Shown: positions 1-6,610 of the stretch, one piece after another
Layout of the letters: the number at the start of each line of letters is the position of its first letter
How positions within the stretch are numbered: position 1 is the stretch's first letter
Assembly (NCBI GenBank): GCA_046261875.1
Contig: JBHENW010000100.1
Coordinates: 1-13,191 of the forward strand
Direction of reading: 5' to 3'
Length of the DNA: 13,191 nt
Origin: JBHENW01 sp046261875
GTDB lineage: Bacteria; Acidobacteriota; Thermoanaerobaculia; UBA5066; Gp7-AA6
Translations under genes and position numbers: made by a program
Notes under the pieces: model-generated
What the model saw: only the letters and a program-made list of their open reading frames with translations
Database searches by the model: none
What the model was told of the DNA's origin: nothing

Positions 1-162
1 ATGCTGCAGTTCATCAACCGATTCGACGGGCAGAAAGGCACCCGCCTGGCCTGGATGAACCACGGCATCGCCCACGAGGAGTACCACCGCGGCCAGCTCG
101 CCCTGTACGCGCGGCTTCTCGGCCGCACCCCGGCGCTGACCAGGAGAATCAAGGGCTCCTGA
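1..162 (+). CDS. DinB-like protein, C-terminal fragment
   Basis: Reading frame 1 is open from the window edge and ends at TGA 160-162, giving 53 visible residues. The fragment contains HGIAHEEYHRGQLALYARLL followed by a short tail with GRTP. This fits the last helix of DinB/YfiT-type four-helix metal-binding proteins, where a late His in an HRGQ context helps bind the metal. Such proteins include stress-induced proteins and thiol-dependent transferases, and the substrate cannot be deduced here. The ATG at position 1 is probably internal, because full-length members are about 150-170 aa. The gene converges with the next one, with only 9 nt between the two stop codons. The family call rests on one motif, so it is likely but not certain. 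Confidence 0.6.
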   Translation: MLQFINRFDGQKGTRLAWMNHGIAHEEYHRGQLALYARLLGRTPALTRRIKGS

Positions 163-171
163 CGCCCGCCC

Positions 172-1269
172 CTACGGCGCCCTGACGGTTGTGGACGGCT
201 CCGCCGCGAAGCGCGCCAGCCTCTTGAAGGCGCGGATCTTTTCGGAGCGGTCGAGCCGCGCCTTGTCCAGCGCCCCGTGGAGGACGCCGATCGTCCGGTC
301 ATAGGTCTGCCGGTCCACAGGGAAGGGGTGGCCGTCCTTGCCGCCGTGCGCGAAGGCGAACCGCGCCGGGTCGCGCATGCTGGCCGGCGTTCCGTAGATC
401 ACCTCCGACACGAGCGCGAGCGCGCGGAGGGTCTTGCCGCCGACCCCCGGCATCCCGAGGAGAGTTTCGAAGTCTTCCGGCGCGCGTTCATAGGTCTTGG
501 CGAGGATTTTCTCGAGGTAAGGGGTGCGGATGTCCTCCCGGCGGATGTCGTGCCGCCCCGGAAGTTCCAGGCGGGGCAGGCTCGCCGCGGCGGAGAGGGT
601 CGCCGTCGGCGGCTGCCGGGACAGTTCCGCCGAAGCGTCGCGCACCGGGGCATTCTCGGCGGCTACGAGGTTCAAAGCCTCCCCGCGGGCGTCGCAGCAC
701 ACCGCCGCGTGCGGCTCGTTCACGAAGCTCGGCAGCGTCTCGCTCAACCAGTGGTACCGGCGCGCGGTCCCGGCCTGGTCGCTCATCCCCTGCTGGACGA
801 CGCACCAGTCTCCCGCCGGCGTGAAGAAGAACGCATGGTGATAGAGGTCGTAGCCGTCCTGGACTGCCGCGCTGTCCACCTTCGCGGCCATCTTGCTCGC
901 ATAGACGAGCGGCGCGGGCTCGCGTGAGAGTGACTCGCACGCCGCGGTGATCTCGGACGGAGCCCGGCGGGAGGTGCCGCCCTTCCCTCCGGCGGCCCAG
1001 AAGCCGAAGTCCCGCTCGGTCCCGCGGATCGCCTCCTTGACGGCGCCGGTCACCGTCGTCGTGACGCCGCTCGAGTGCCAGTCGAACCCGAGGACGCACC
1101 CGAAAGCCTGGAACCAGAACGGGTCGGAAAAACGGCGCAGGACCTCCGACGCGCCGTACTCCGCGACCACGTGCGCCAGGACCTCCCGCGAGAGCAGGAC
1201 CATCCGGGAAAAGAGCCAGCTCGGCGCTTTTCCTCCGTGGAGCGGCAAGACCGCCGTTCCGGTCCGCAT
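172..1269 (-). CDS. DUF763 family protein
   Basis: This 365-aa protein opens with RTGTAVLPLHGGKAPSWLF, the hallmark N-terminus of the DUF763 family (function unknown, common in archaea and thermophiles). Other conserved-looking blocks are GGKGGTSR at about 94-101, DGYDLYHHAFFF at about 138-149, and FAHGGKDGHPFPVDR at about 306-320. Residues about 268-290 (LLGMPGVGGKTLRALALVSE) resemble a helix-hairpin-helix of the kind that binds the DNA backbone in glycosylases, so a nucleic-acid role is my inference. The length suits a complete family member. The ATG lies 9 nt after the MFS stop, so the two may be co-transcribed. A TAGAAT hexamer ends 6 nt before the ATG, allowing a separate leaderless transcript instead. 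Family assignment is confident; the biochemical role is unknown. Confidence 0.85.
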   Translation of the reverse strand: MRTGTAVLPLHGGKAPSWLFSRMVLLSREVLAHVVAEYGASEVLRRFSDPFWFQAFGCVLGFDWHSSGVTTTVTGAVKEAIRGTERDFGFWAAGGKGGTSRRAPSEITAACESLSREPAPLVYASKMAAKVDSAAVQDGYDLYHHAFFFTPAGDWCVVQQGMSDQAGTARRYHWLSETLPSFVNEPHAAVCCDARGEALNLVAAENAPVRDASAELSRQPPTATLSAAASLPRLELPGRHDIRREDIRTPYLEKILAKTYERAPEDFETLLGMPGVGGKTLRALALVSEVIYGTPASMRDPARFAFAHGGKDGHPFPVDRQTYDRTIGVLHGALDKARLDRSEKIRAFKRLARFAAEPSTTVRAP

Positions 1270-1275
1270 GCGCGG

Positions 1276-1281
1276 ATTCTA
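1276..1281 (-). promoter_or_regulatory. possible -10 box for the DUF763 gene
   Basis: On the minus strand TAGAAT stands 6 nt before the ATG of the DUF763 gene, the spacing expected for a leaderless transcript. No convincing -35 is seen, and the TAG is also the stop codon of the upstream MFS gene, so the match may be coincidental. Confidence 0.25.
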
Positions 1282-2595
1282 CGGTTCCGTGGAGGGAGCC
1301 GTCGTCGGAGAGGGCAGGCCGGCGGCTCCGGCGACGGCCCGGACTTCCGATAGGCGCAGGAAGACGAGCGTCGAGGCGAGCCCGCAGAGGAAGACGAGGA
1401 GCCACAGGGCGCGGCCGCCGAGCCGGGCGAGGGCCTGCATTCCCATCCACGGCCCGACCATGAAGGCGAGCCCCATGACCATCTGGGAGAGGCCCATGTA
1501 CTCGCCGCGCCGGTTCTCCGGCGCGATGTCGGTCAGGTACGCCGCCATGCCCGGAAAGAAGAACATTTCTCCGAAAGTCCAGATCACGACCGTCGCCGCG
1601 GCCGACCAGAAGTCCCAGGCGAAGGCCAGGGCGCCGAAGCCCGCGGCGCTGAGGAAGGCGCCGAGCGCGAGGTTGCGCCGGTGCGACCAGTGCGCGGTCG
1701 ACGTGTTGATCGGCACCTCGAGGAAGACGATGAGCAGGGTGTTGACCGTGAAGAGCAGCCCGTATTGCGCCTCGTTCAGGCCGAGCTCCTGGACGAGGAA
1801 GAGCGGCATGCTCGAGAAGTGCTGGAAGAACACGACGGCCAGCAGGAAGACGCCGAAGAGCATCCACGCGAGCCGCCGGTCGAACCGCGCGGAGAAGAGC
1901 GTCCGGAAGGGCGCGCCGATGGCGGACAGCAGGATCCGGGGCGTGAAGCGCGACGGGTGCGAGGCGACGTGAGCCCCCGGGGCCACCGCGTCGGTGATCT
2001 CGTGCGTGGCGGCCGTGTGGCGGGCCCGGCGGAGCGGGGAAAGGATCAGGATGACCGCCGCGTCGAGGGCGCAGGCTCCGTTGACGACGAAGATCCACCG
2101 GAAGGCGACGCCGGCGAGGTAGCCGCCCACGGCCGGGCCGACGCTCATGCCGAGGTTGATCGCGAGGCGGTTGACCGCGAACGCAGTCTTGCGCTGCTCC
2201 GGCGTCACGAGATCCCCGACGATCGCCATGCTGGCCGGCCGGAAAGCTTCGGTCACGACCGAGAGAGCGAACGTCGCCGCGATGACCGAGGGAACGTCGT
2301 CGGCGAGAAGGAAGAGGAAGAGGATCGCGCCGGAAAGCGCCAGGGACGCGCGCATGACCTGGACCGGGCCCACGAGGTCGGACAGGGCGCCGGAGATCGG
2401 CGCGGCGATCAGGGCTCCGGCGCCGTACAGCAGCACGACGAAGCCGGCGAGCCCGGGGGAAAAGGCGAGCTCCCGCGTGAGGTAGAGGACCAGGAAGGGG
2501 AGCACCATCGAGCCCGCGCGGTTGACGAGCGTCGCGGTGAAAAGCACCCAGACTTCGCGCGGCAGGCCGCGCAGACCGCGCCAGGGATTTACCAC
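1279..2595 (-). CDS. MFS family transporter (efflux type)
   Basis: This is a 438-aa inner-membrane protein with about 12 hydrophobic segments in two halves and a polar central loop at about residues 190-230, the normal major facilitator plan. The first helix holds NRAGSMVLPFLVLYLT, and the loop between helices 2 and 3 carries a motif A-like GALSDLVGPVQV (about 69-80). This pattern recalls proton-driven drug or metabolite exporters of the MdtH/YttB type; the substrate cannot be read from the sequence. The frame stays open far upstream into trxB, but that part is arginine/proline-rich and not MFS-like. I chose the GTG at 2595 because GGAG sits 5 nt upstream and the protein then starts just before helix 1. 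The DUF763 gene follows after 9 nt. Confidence 0.85.
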   Translation of the reverse strand: MVNPWRGLRGLPREVWVLFTATLVNRAGSMVLPFLVLYLTRELAFSPGLAGFVVLLYGAGALIAAPISGALSDLVGPVQVMRASLALSGAILFLFLLADDVPSVIAATFALSVVTEAFRPASMAIVGDLVTPEQRKTAFAVNRLAINLGMSVGPAVGGYLAGVAFRWIFVVNGACALDAAVILILSPLRRARHTAATHEITDAVAPGAHVASHPSRFTPRILLSAIGAPFRTLFSARFDRRLAWMLFGVFLLAVVFFQHFSSMPLFLVQELGLNEAQYGLLFTVNTLLIVFLEVPINTSTAHWSHRRNLALGAFLSAAGFGALAFAWDFWSAAATVVIWTFGEMFFFPGMAAYLTDIAPENRRGEYMGLSQMVMGLAFMVGPWMGMQALARLGGRALWLLVFLCGLASTLVFLRLSEVRAVAGAAGLPSPTTAPSTEP

Positions 2596-2678
2596 GTCCG
2601 CTCCGCCATGCCGCGATGAGATCTTACGGGCGGCCGGGCCGGCGGGTTCTGGGCGCGGCCATGTGTGAGTCGCCGGCC

Positions 2679-2801
2679 TCAGAGATGGCGAAGGAGCCAG
2701 ACGACGAGGAACGCCGCGAGCGCGATCGCCGCGAGGAAGCCGAGGACGTAGAGGAGAATCTCGCCGAACCGCGTCCGGTCCGGCGGCGGGTCTTCGGGCA
2801 A
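2679..2801 (-). CDS. possible small single-span membrane protein
   Basis: Just downstream of trxB, an open frame from a TTG encodes about 40 aa: a charged, proline-rich N-terminus (PEDPPPDRTRFGE) and then one strong hydrophobic helix (about residues 15-37, ILLYVLGFLAAIALAAFLVV) ending in LLRHL. The clear split between polar and hydrophobic parts looks like a real one-helix membrane peptide rather than a chance frame. The TTG lies 5 nt after the trxB stop, so translation could be coupled. No good ribosome binding site is visible; a GGGGAA lies about 13 nt upstream. I do not recognise a family. The alternative is non-coding sequence between trxB and the MFS gene. Confidence 0.4.
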   Translation of the reverse strand: MPEDPPPDRTRFGEILLYVLGFLAAIALAAFLVVWLLRHL

Positions 2802-2806
2802 GCGGC

Positions 2807-3760
2807 TTAGTGTATTCCCCTGGCCGCGAGCCAGCGCTCGGCGTCGATTGCGGCCTTGCATCCCTCCCCAGCGGCCGAGATCGCCTGCCGGTACGACGGG
2901 TCCGCGACGTCCCCGGCCGCAAAGACCCCTTCGACGGAAGTGCGCGTCGAGGGGTGCGCGATCTTCAGATACCCTGCCTCGTTCATCTCGAGCTTGCCTC
3001 GGAAGATCGCCGTGTTCGGGTCATGCCCGATCGCGACGAAGAGGCCGCGGACCGCGAGGCGGGATCGGTCGCCGGTCTGCGTGTTCCGCAGCTCGAGAGA
3101 TTCCACACCCATCGGTCCCGACTGGATCCCCTCGACGGTCGAGTTGACTTTCCACGCGATCTTGGGATTGGCGCGCGCGCGTTCGAGCATGATCTTGGAA
3201 GCGCGGAACTCCTCGCGCCGGTGGATCAGGGTGACCTGCGAGGCGTACTTCGTGAGGAAGGTCGCCTCTTCCATCGCCGTGTCGCCCCCGCCGACGACGG
3301 CCAGCTCCTGGCCGCGGTACACCGGCAGGGGACCGTCGCAGGTCGCGCAGGCGGACGTGCCGGGAATGTACTGGCCAGTCGCCTTGTCGAGCTCCAGGCC
3401 CAGCTTGCGCGCGCTCGCTCCGGTCGCGATGATGACGGCGTCCGCGGTCAGGATCCCGCCGCCCTCGAGCGTCAACCGGAAGGGCCGCGCGGAGACGTCG
3501 ACGTCCGCCACCCCATCGAGCTTCGCCTCAGCGCCGAACCGCAGCGCCTGGGCCTCGAAGAGGTTCATCAATTCGGGTCCGTCTTTTCCCTTGGGGAAGC
3601 CGGGGTAGTTCTCGACCTCGGTCGTGATGCTCAGTTGCCCCCCGGGCTGGGAGCCTTTGAGCACGATCGGCTCCAGCTCCGCTCTCCCGGCGTAGAGCGC
3701 CGCGGTCCAGCCGGCGGGTCCGGATCCGATGATGGCGAGCCGGTAGTGCGTCTTCTCCAT
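2807..3760 (-). CDS. trxB: thioredoxin-disulfide reductase
   Basis: This 317-aa cytosolic flavoenzyme passes electrons from NADPH through FAD to thioredoxin, supplying the thiol redox system. All hallmarks are present: the FAD dinucleotide fold GSGPAG (12-17), the redox-active CATC (138-141) followed by DG, the NADPH-binding GGGDTA (157-162), the 2'-phosphate-contacting HRREEFRA (180-187) and the C-terminal FAD motif FAAGDV (280-285). The length is standard for low-molecular-weight bacterial TrxB. The ATG at 3760 is the natural N-terminus, a few residues before the first beta strand. No thioredoxin gene lies nearby. The gene is divergent from the aminotransferase at 3906, and a likely promoter (TTTACC, 17 nt, TATCCT) precedes it. 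Confidence 0.96.
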   Translation of the reverse strand: MEKTHYRLAIIGSGPAGWTAALYAGRAELEPIVLKGSQPGGQLSITTEVENYPGFPKGKDGPELMNLFEAQALRFGAEAKLDGVADVDVSARPFRLTLEGGGILTADAVIIATGASARKLGLELDKATGQYIPGTSACATCDGPLPVYRGQELAVVGGGDTAMEEATFLTKYASQVTLIHRREEFRASKIMLERARANPKIAWKVNSTVEGIQSGPMGVESLELRNTQTGDRSRLAVRGLFVAIGHDPNTAIFRGKLEMNEAGYLKIAHPSTRTSVEGVFAAGDVADPSYRQAISAAGEGCKAAIDAERWLAARGIH

Positions 3761-3775
3761 CGATGTTGGGCCGGC

Positions 3776-3804
3776 AGGATATGCGAGCCGCCGGCAACGG
3801 TAAA
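3776..3804 (-). promoter_or_regulatory. likely trxB promoter
   Basis: On the minus strand TTTACC (3804-3799) and TATCCT (3781-3776) are separated by exactly 17 nt and match the sigma70-type consensus at four of six positions each. The predicted start would leave a leader of roughly 8 nt before the trxB ATG, too short for a normal ribosome binding site; none is seen. The neighbouring 59-nt palindrome lies immediately upstream of the -35. Confidence 0.5.
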
Positions 3805-3834
3805 TACGCCGCGTCGCGAAGCGGAGGTTCGTCC

Positions 3835-3893
3835 GGGGTCAATCGTGCATCTTGCATTTTCAGCTAAAGATGCAGGAATGCACGATTGACCCC
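3835..3893. repeat. 59-nt REP-like palindrome (long hairpin)
   Basis: The arms GGGGTCAATCGTGCAT (3835-3850) and ATGCACGATTGACCCC (3878-3893) are perfect 16-bp inverted repeats. The stem continues inward, CTTGCATTTT (3851-3860) pairing with AAAGATGCAG plus G (3867-3876) through two G-T pairs and one bulged A (3877), and closes on the 6-nt loop CAGCTA. The result is about 26 paired positions. It lies between two divergent gene starts, so a transcription terminator is unlikely. GGGGTCA/TGACCCC ends around a TTGCATTTTCA-type core recall palindromes moved by RAYT (REP-associated Y1) transposases. That link is my recollection and inference; no transposase is present here. Confidence 0.8.
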
Positions 3894-3899
3894 TATCAT
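3894..3899 (+). promoter_or_regulatory. possible -10 box, aminotransferase operon
   Basis: TATCAT directly follows the last C of the palindrome and ends 6 nt before the GTG at 3906. This is the geometry of a leaderless transcript. The -35 position (about 3871-3876, TGCAGG) falls inside the hairpin and does not match consensus. Confidence 0.4.
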
Positions 3900-3905
3900 C
3901 TCAGC

Positions 3906-5069
3906 GTGCGGCCTGCGCTCGCGCGAAAGCTCGAGGGTTTCGGCGCCAGCATCTTCGGAGAGATGACGCGCCTCGCGGTCGCGCACCGCGCCGTAAACCT
4001 CGCCCAGGGATTCCCCGACTTCGACGGCCCGGAGTTCGTCAAGGAGGCCGCGCTCGCGGCGATCCGGGCGGGCCACGGCCAGTACGCGCGCACGACGGGG
4101 ATTCCCGAGCTCCACGAGGCGCTCTCGGCGAAGTACCGCCGGGATTACGGCCTGGAGTACGCGGTGGACTCGGAGATCACGGTGACCTCCGGCGCGACCG
4201 AGGCGATCTTTTCGTCGATCCAGGGAATCTGCGACGCGGGGGACGAGGTGATCCTGTTCGAGCCCTACTACGACTCCTACCCCGCGAGCGTCCGCATGGC
4301 GGCCGCGGTGGCGCGGGTCGTCACGCTGCGCACGCCGGACTGGGGCCTGGACGCGGACGAGCTGCGGCGCGCCGTCACGCCCAGGACCCGGGCCATCGTG
4401 CTCAACTCGCCGCACAACCCGACGGGGAAAGTCTTCTCTCCGGAGGAGCTCGAGCTGCTCGCCGGGATCTGCCGGGAGGCGGACCTGATCTGCGTGGCCG
4501 ACGAGGTCTACGAGCACCTCGTGTACGAGGGCCGCCACGTTCCGATCGCGACCCTCCCGGGCATGCGCGAGCGCACGATCACGATCTCGAGCTTCGGAAA
4601 GACGTTCTCGCTGACGGGCTGGAAGATCGGATGGGCCGCCGCCCCCGGTCCGCTCTCGGAGGCCGTCCGCGCCGCGCACCAGTTCGTCACCTTCGCGACG
4701 GCCACCCCCCTGCAGCACGGCGCCGCGGCGGCGCTGCGCTCCGGGCCCGACTATTTCGCCGGACTCCTCGCCGAATACCGCGAGCGCCGCGATTACCTCG
4801 CGCGAGAGCTCTCGCGCCTCGGCTTCGGCGTGCGTCCTCCCGCCGGCACCTATTTCATCTGCGCCGACTTCCGGAGATTCGGCTTTCACGACGACGTGGA
4901 GTTCTGCCGGCACCTGATCGAGCGCGCCGGCGTGGCGGCGATCCCGCCCAGCTTCTTCTACGATCACAAGGAGCACGGGAGGACCTATGCGCGGTTCTCT
5001 TTCTGCAAGAAGATGGAGACCCTGCGCGAGGCGGTCGGCCGCCTGGAGAAGCTATGCGCGTCGCACTGA
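3906..5069 (+). CDS. PLP-dependent aminotransferase, YbdL/kynurenine aminotransferase type
   Basis: This 387-aa class I fold-type I aminotransferase shows NLAQGFPDFDGP near the N-terminus, as in methionine/glutamine transaminases (E. coli YbdL, KAT/GTK). Numbered from the GTG start, the PLP residues are N171 in HNPTG, D199 and Y202 in CVADEVY, the Schiff-base lysine K232 in SSFGKTFSLTGWK, and substrate carboxylate arginine R363 in YARFSF. In-frame ATGs at 3852 and 3870 lie inside the palindrome and would add 12-18 unlike-family residues. I prefer the GTG at 3906, which matches the usual N-terminal length and a TATCAT 6 nt before it. The next gene, an omega-amidase-like nitrilase, starts inside the last codons, supporting a role as glutamine (or methionine) transaminase. 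Substrate is inferred. Confidence 0.9.
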   Translation: MRPALARKLEGFGASIFGEMTRLAVAHRAVNLAQGFPDFDGPEFVKEAALAAIRAGHGQYARTTGIPELHEALSAKYRRDYGLEYAVDSEITVTSGATEAIFSSIQGICDAGDEVILFEPYYDSYPASVRMAAAVARVVTLRTPDWGLDADELRRAVTPRTRAIVLNSPHNPTGKVFSPEELELLAGICREADLICVADEVYEHLVYEGRHVPIATLPGMRERTITISSFGKTFSLTGWKIGWAAAPGPLSEAVRAAHQFVTFATATPLQHGAAAALRSGPDYFAGLLAEYRERRDYLARELSRLGFGVRPPAGTYFICADFRRFGFHDDVEFCRHLIERAGVAAIPPSFFYDHKEHGRTYARFSFCKKMETLREAVGRLEKLCASH

Positions 5070-5836
5070 TCCAGATGGACATGGCCTGGGAGGACGTCGC
5101 GGAGAACCACCGCCGCGCGGCGCGGCTCCTCGGGGAGGCGAAGGCACGGGGCGCGGAGCTCGCTCTGCTGCCCGAGATGTTCTCCACCGGCTTCTCGATG
5201 GACTCGGCGCGCATCGCCCAGCCCCCGGGCGGCGCGTCCGAGAAATTCCTCCGCGAGACCGCGGCGCGCCTCGGCCTCCGGATCCTCGCGAGCACGCCGG
5301 AGGCGGGGGAGCCGGCGCCCCGCAACATGGCGCTGCTCGTGTCGCCGGACGGAGAGGTCCGGCGCTACGCGAAGATCCACCCCTTCTCCTACGCCGGCGA
5401 GGACCGGGCGTACGCCGGAGGCGACGGGATTCTGACCGCCCGCGTCGGCGACCTCCGCGTCACCCCGTTCATCTGCTACGACCTGCGTTTTCCGGAGCCG
5501 TTTCGCGCCGCGGCGGACGACACGGACCTCTTCGTCGTCGTGGCGAACTGGCCCGACGCCCGGCGCGAGCACTGGCGCACGCTCCTCCGCGCTCGCGCCA
5601 TCGAGAACCTCGCCTACGTCGCCGGCGTCAACCGGGTCGGAGAGGGCAACCGCCTGCGCTATGCGGGCGACTCCGCCGTGATCTCGCCGTGGGGCGAAGT
5701 CCTCGTCGAGGGAGGCGAAGAGGAAGCCGTGCTCCTCGCCGAGGTGGACCCCGAAGTCGTGCGGTCGGCGCGCGAGCGCTTCCCCGCCCTGCGGGACCGG
5801 CGGCCGGAGGCGTATCGCCCGACGCAGGTCTCGTGA
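5054..5836 (+). CDS. omega-amidase-like nitrilase (YafV/Nit2 type)
   Basis: This 260-aa carbon-nitrogen hydrolase has the catalytic triad E41 (LLPEMFSTGF), K107 (YAKIHPFSYAGED) and C141 (PFICYDLRFPEPFR). The VVVANWPDAR and RAIENLAYVAGVNRVG blocks are typical of the Nit2/YafV branch, which hydrolyses alpha-ketoglutaramate to 2-oxoglutarate and ammonia, or the related alpha-ketosuccinamate. It starts at ATG 5054 with GGAGA 5-6 nt upstream and overlaps the aminotransferase end by 16 nt, so the two are very likely translationally coupled. The pairing fits the glutamine transaminase-omega-amidase route, where removing the keto-amide makes transamination irreversible. The stop overlaps the next gene's GTG. 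Family placement is firm; exact substrate is inferred from motifs and context. Confidence 0.92.
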   Translation: MRVALIQMDMAWEDVAENHRRAARLLGEAKARGAELALLPEMFSTGFSMDSARIAQPPGGASEKFLRETAARLGLRILASTPEAGEPAPRNMALLVSPDGEVRRYAKIHPFSYAGEDRAYAGGDGILTARVGDLRVTPFICYDLRFPEPFRAAADDTDLFVVVANWPDARREHWRTLLRARAIENLAYVAGVNRVGEGNRLRYAGDSAVISPWGEVLVEGGEEEAVLLAEVDPEVVRSARERFPALRDRRPEAYRPTQVS

Positions 5837-6195
5837 AGCTCGCCGCAAACGTCGCCGTCGCGGTCGTGGCCGCGCTCCACCTGCTCTTCCTGGTCTTCGA
5901 GATGTTCCTCTGGAAGACTCCGGCGGGCCGACGCGCGTTCGGGCTCGACCGCGAGTTCGCCGAGCGCTCCGCGCCGATCGCCGCGAACCAGGGGCTCTAC
6001 AACGGGTTCCTGGCCGCCGGGCTGATCTGGGGACTGATCGCCGGAGACGCGGGGCATTCGATCCGCGTCTTCTTCCTCGGCTGCGTGGTCATCGCCGGGA
6101 TCTTCGGCGGCTTCACGGCGAAACGGTCAATCCTCTGGATCCAGGCGCTGCCGGGCGCGATCGCTCTGGCGCTCGTCCTCGGCTCGCGGTCCTGA
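5833..6195 (+). CDS. DUF1304 family membrane protein
   Basis: This 120-aa inner-membrane protein has about four hydrophobic helices (about residues 4-23, 56-70, 76-93 and 99-117). The signature FEMFLWKTPAGRRAFGL near residues 24-40 and ANQGLYNGFLAAGLIWGL near 54-71 fit DUF1304, a small integral membrane family of unknown function. The GTG start shares the four bases GTGA with the stop of the nitrilase, implying translational coupling and a three-gene operon. Whether it has any link to amino-acid or keto-acid handling is unknown; the tight overlap is the only hint. It ends 16 nt before the convergent vapC stop. Confidence 0.88.
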   Translation: MKLAANVAVAVVAALHLLFLVFEMFLWKTPAGRRAFGLDREFAERSAPIAANQGLYNGFLAAGLIWGLIAGDAGHSIRVFFLGCVVIAGIFGGFTAKRSILWIQALPGAIALALVLGSRS

Positions 6196-6211
6196 CTGAA
6201 AGCGCCGGGTC

Positions 6212-6610
6212 TCAGGGCCCGAGCCGCCGGATGCCCGGGTATCCGTCGAAGCCGCGGTCGAAGCTGATGATGTCGGCTATCCCCTGGCGTTGCATCACCG
6301 CGACGTGGACGGCGTGGCGCGCCGAGAGACGATCGGAGCGGAGCAGGATTCCTTTGGCCTCGTCGACGTCGCGCTCTTCGATCGGGAAGATTTCCTCGGC
6401 GAGCTTCAGCAAGGCGTCGAACGCCGGCTGGATCGCGTCACGGCGACGTATCGCCGAGTAGCGGTGGAGGATTTCCTGAAGCACCTCTGCGTCGGAAACC
6501 AGCTTCTCGTCGGCTTCCACGCTGCGTTCGAGAAGGCGCTGCGCCTCGAGGCGAGCTGCGTCTGAGTCTCCGACGAGGTACATCGGGACGTTCGAATCGA
6601 TCAAGATCAA
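6212..6610 (-). CDS. vapC: PIN-domain toxin, VapC family
   Basis: This 132-aa protein has the PIN-domain ribonuclease pattern: MILIDSN at the start with D5, E46 in AEVLQEILHRY, and the C-terminal block IADIISFDRGFDGYPGI with D118 and D122. VapC toxins cleave tRNA or rRNA using metal held by these acidic residues. At the third conserved position, usually Asp in an ARDxxHxA context, this protein has H99 (SARHAVHVAVM); CAC here versus GAC is one base, so activity may be reduced or lost. Translation starts at TTG 6610, sharing TTGA with the vapB stop; a second TTG, two codons on, is possible. The upstream RHH gene is its likely antitoxin. Confidence 0.88.
   Translation of the reverse strand: MILIDSNVPMYLVGDSDAARLEAQRLLERSVEADEKLVSDAEVLQEILHRYSAIRRRDAIQPAFDALLKLAEEIFPIEERDVDEAKGILLRSDRLSARHAVHVAVMQRQGIADIISFDRGFDGYPGIRRLGP

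Noticed and set aside
947..2619. Long plus-strand open frames opposite the MFS and DUF763 genes
   Set aside because: They are charge-rich, low-complexity shadows caused by high GC, while the minus-strand frames carry the conserved motifs.
2596..2922. Upstream extension of the MFS gene by 109 codons to 2922
   Set aside because: The extra protein is Arg/Pro-rich, overlaps the end of trxB, and is not MFS-like; the GTG at 2595 has a ribosome binding site.
3835..3893. Palindrome as a bidirectional transcription terminator
   Set aside because: It lies between the starts of two divergent genes, so there is no transcript to end there, and no T-run follows either arm.
3852..3905. ATG 3852 or 3870 as the aminotransferase start
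   Set aside because: Both fall inside the palindrome and add residues with no family counterpart; the GTG at 3906 fits the usual N-terminus and the -10 geometry. It is not excluded.
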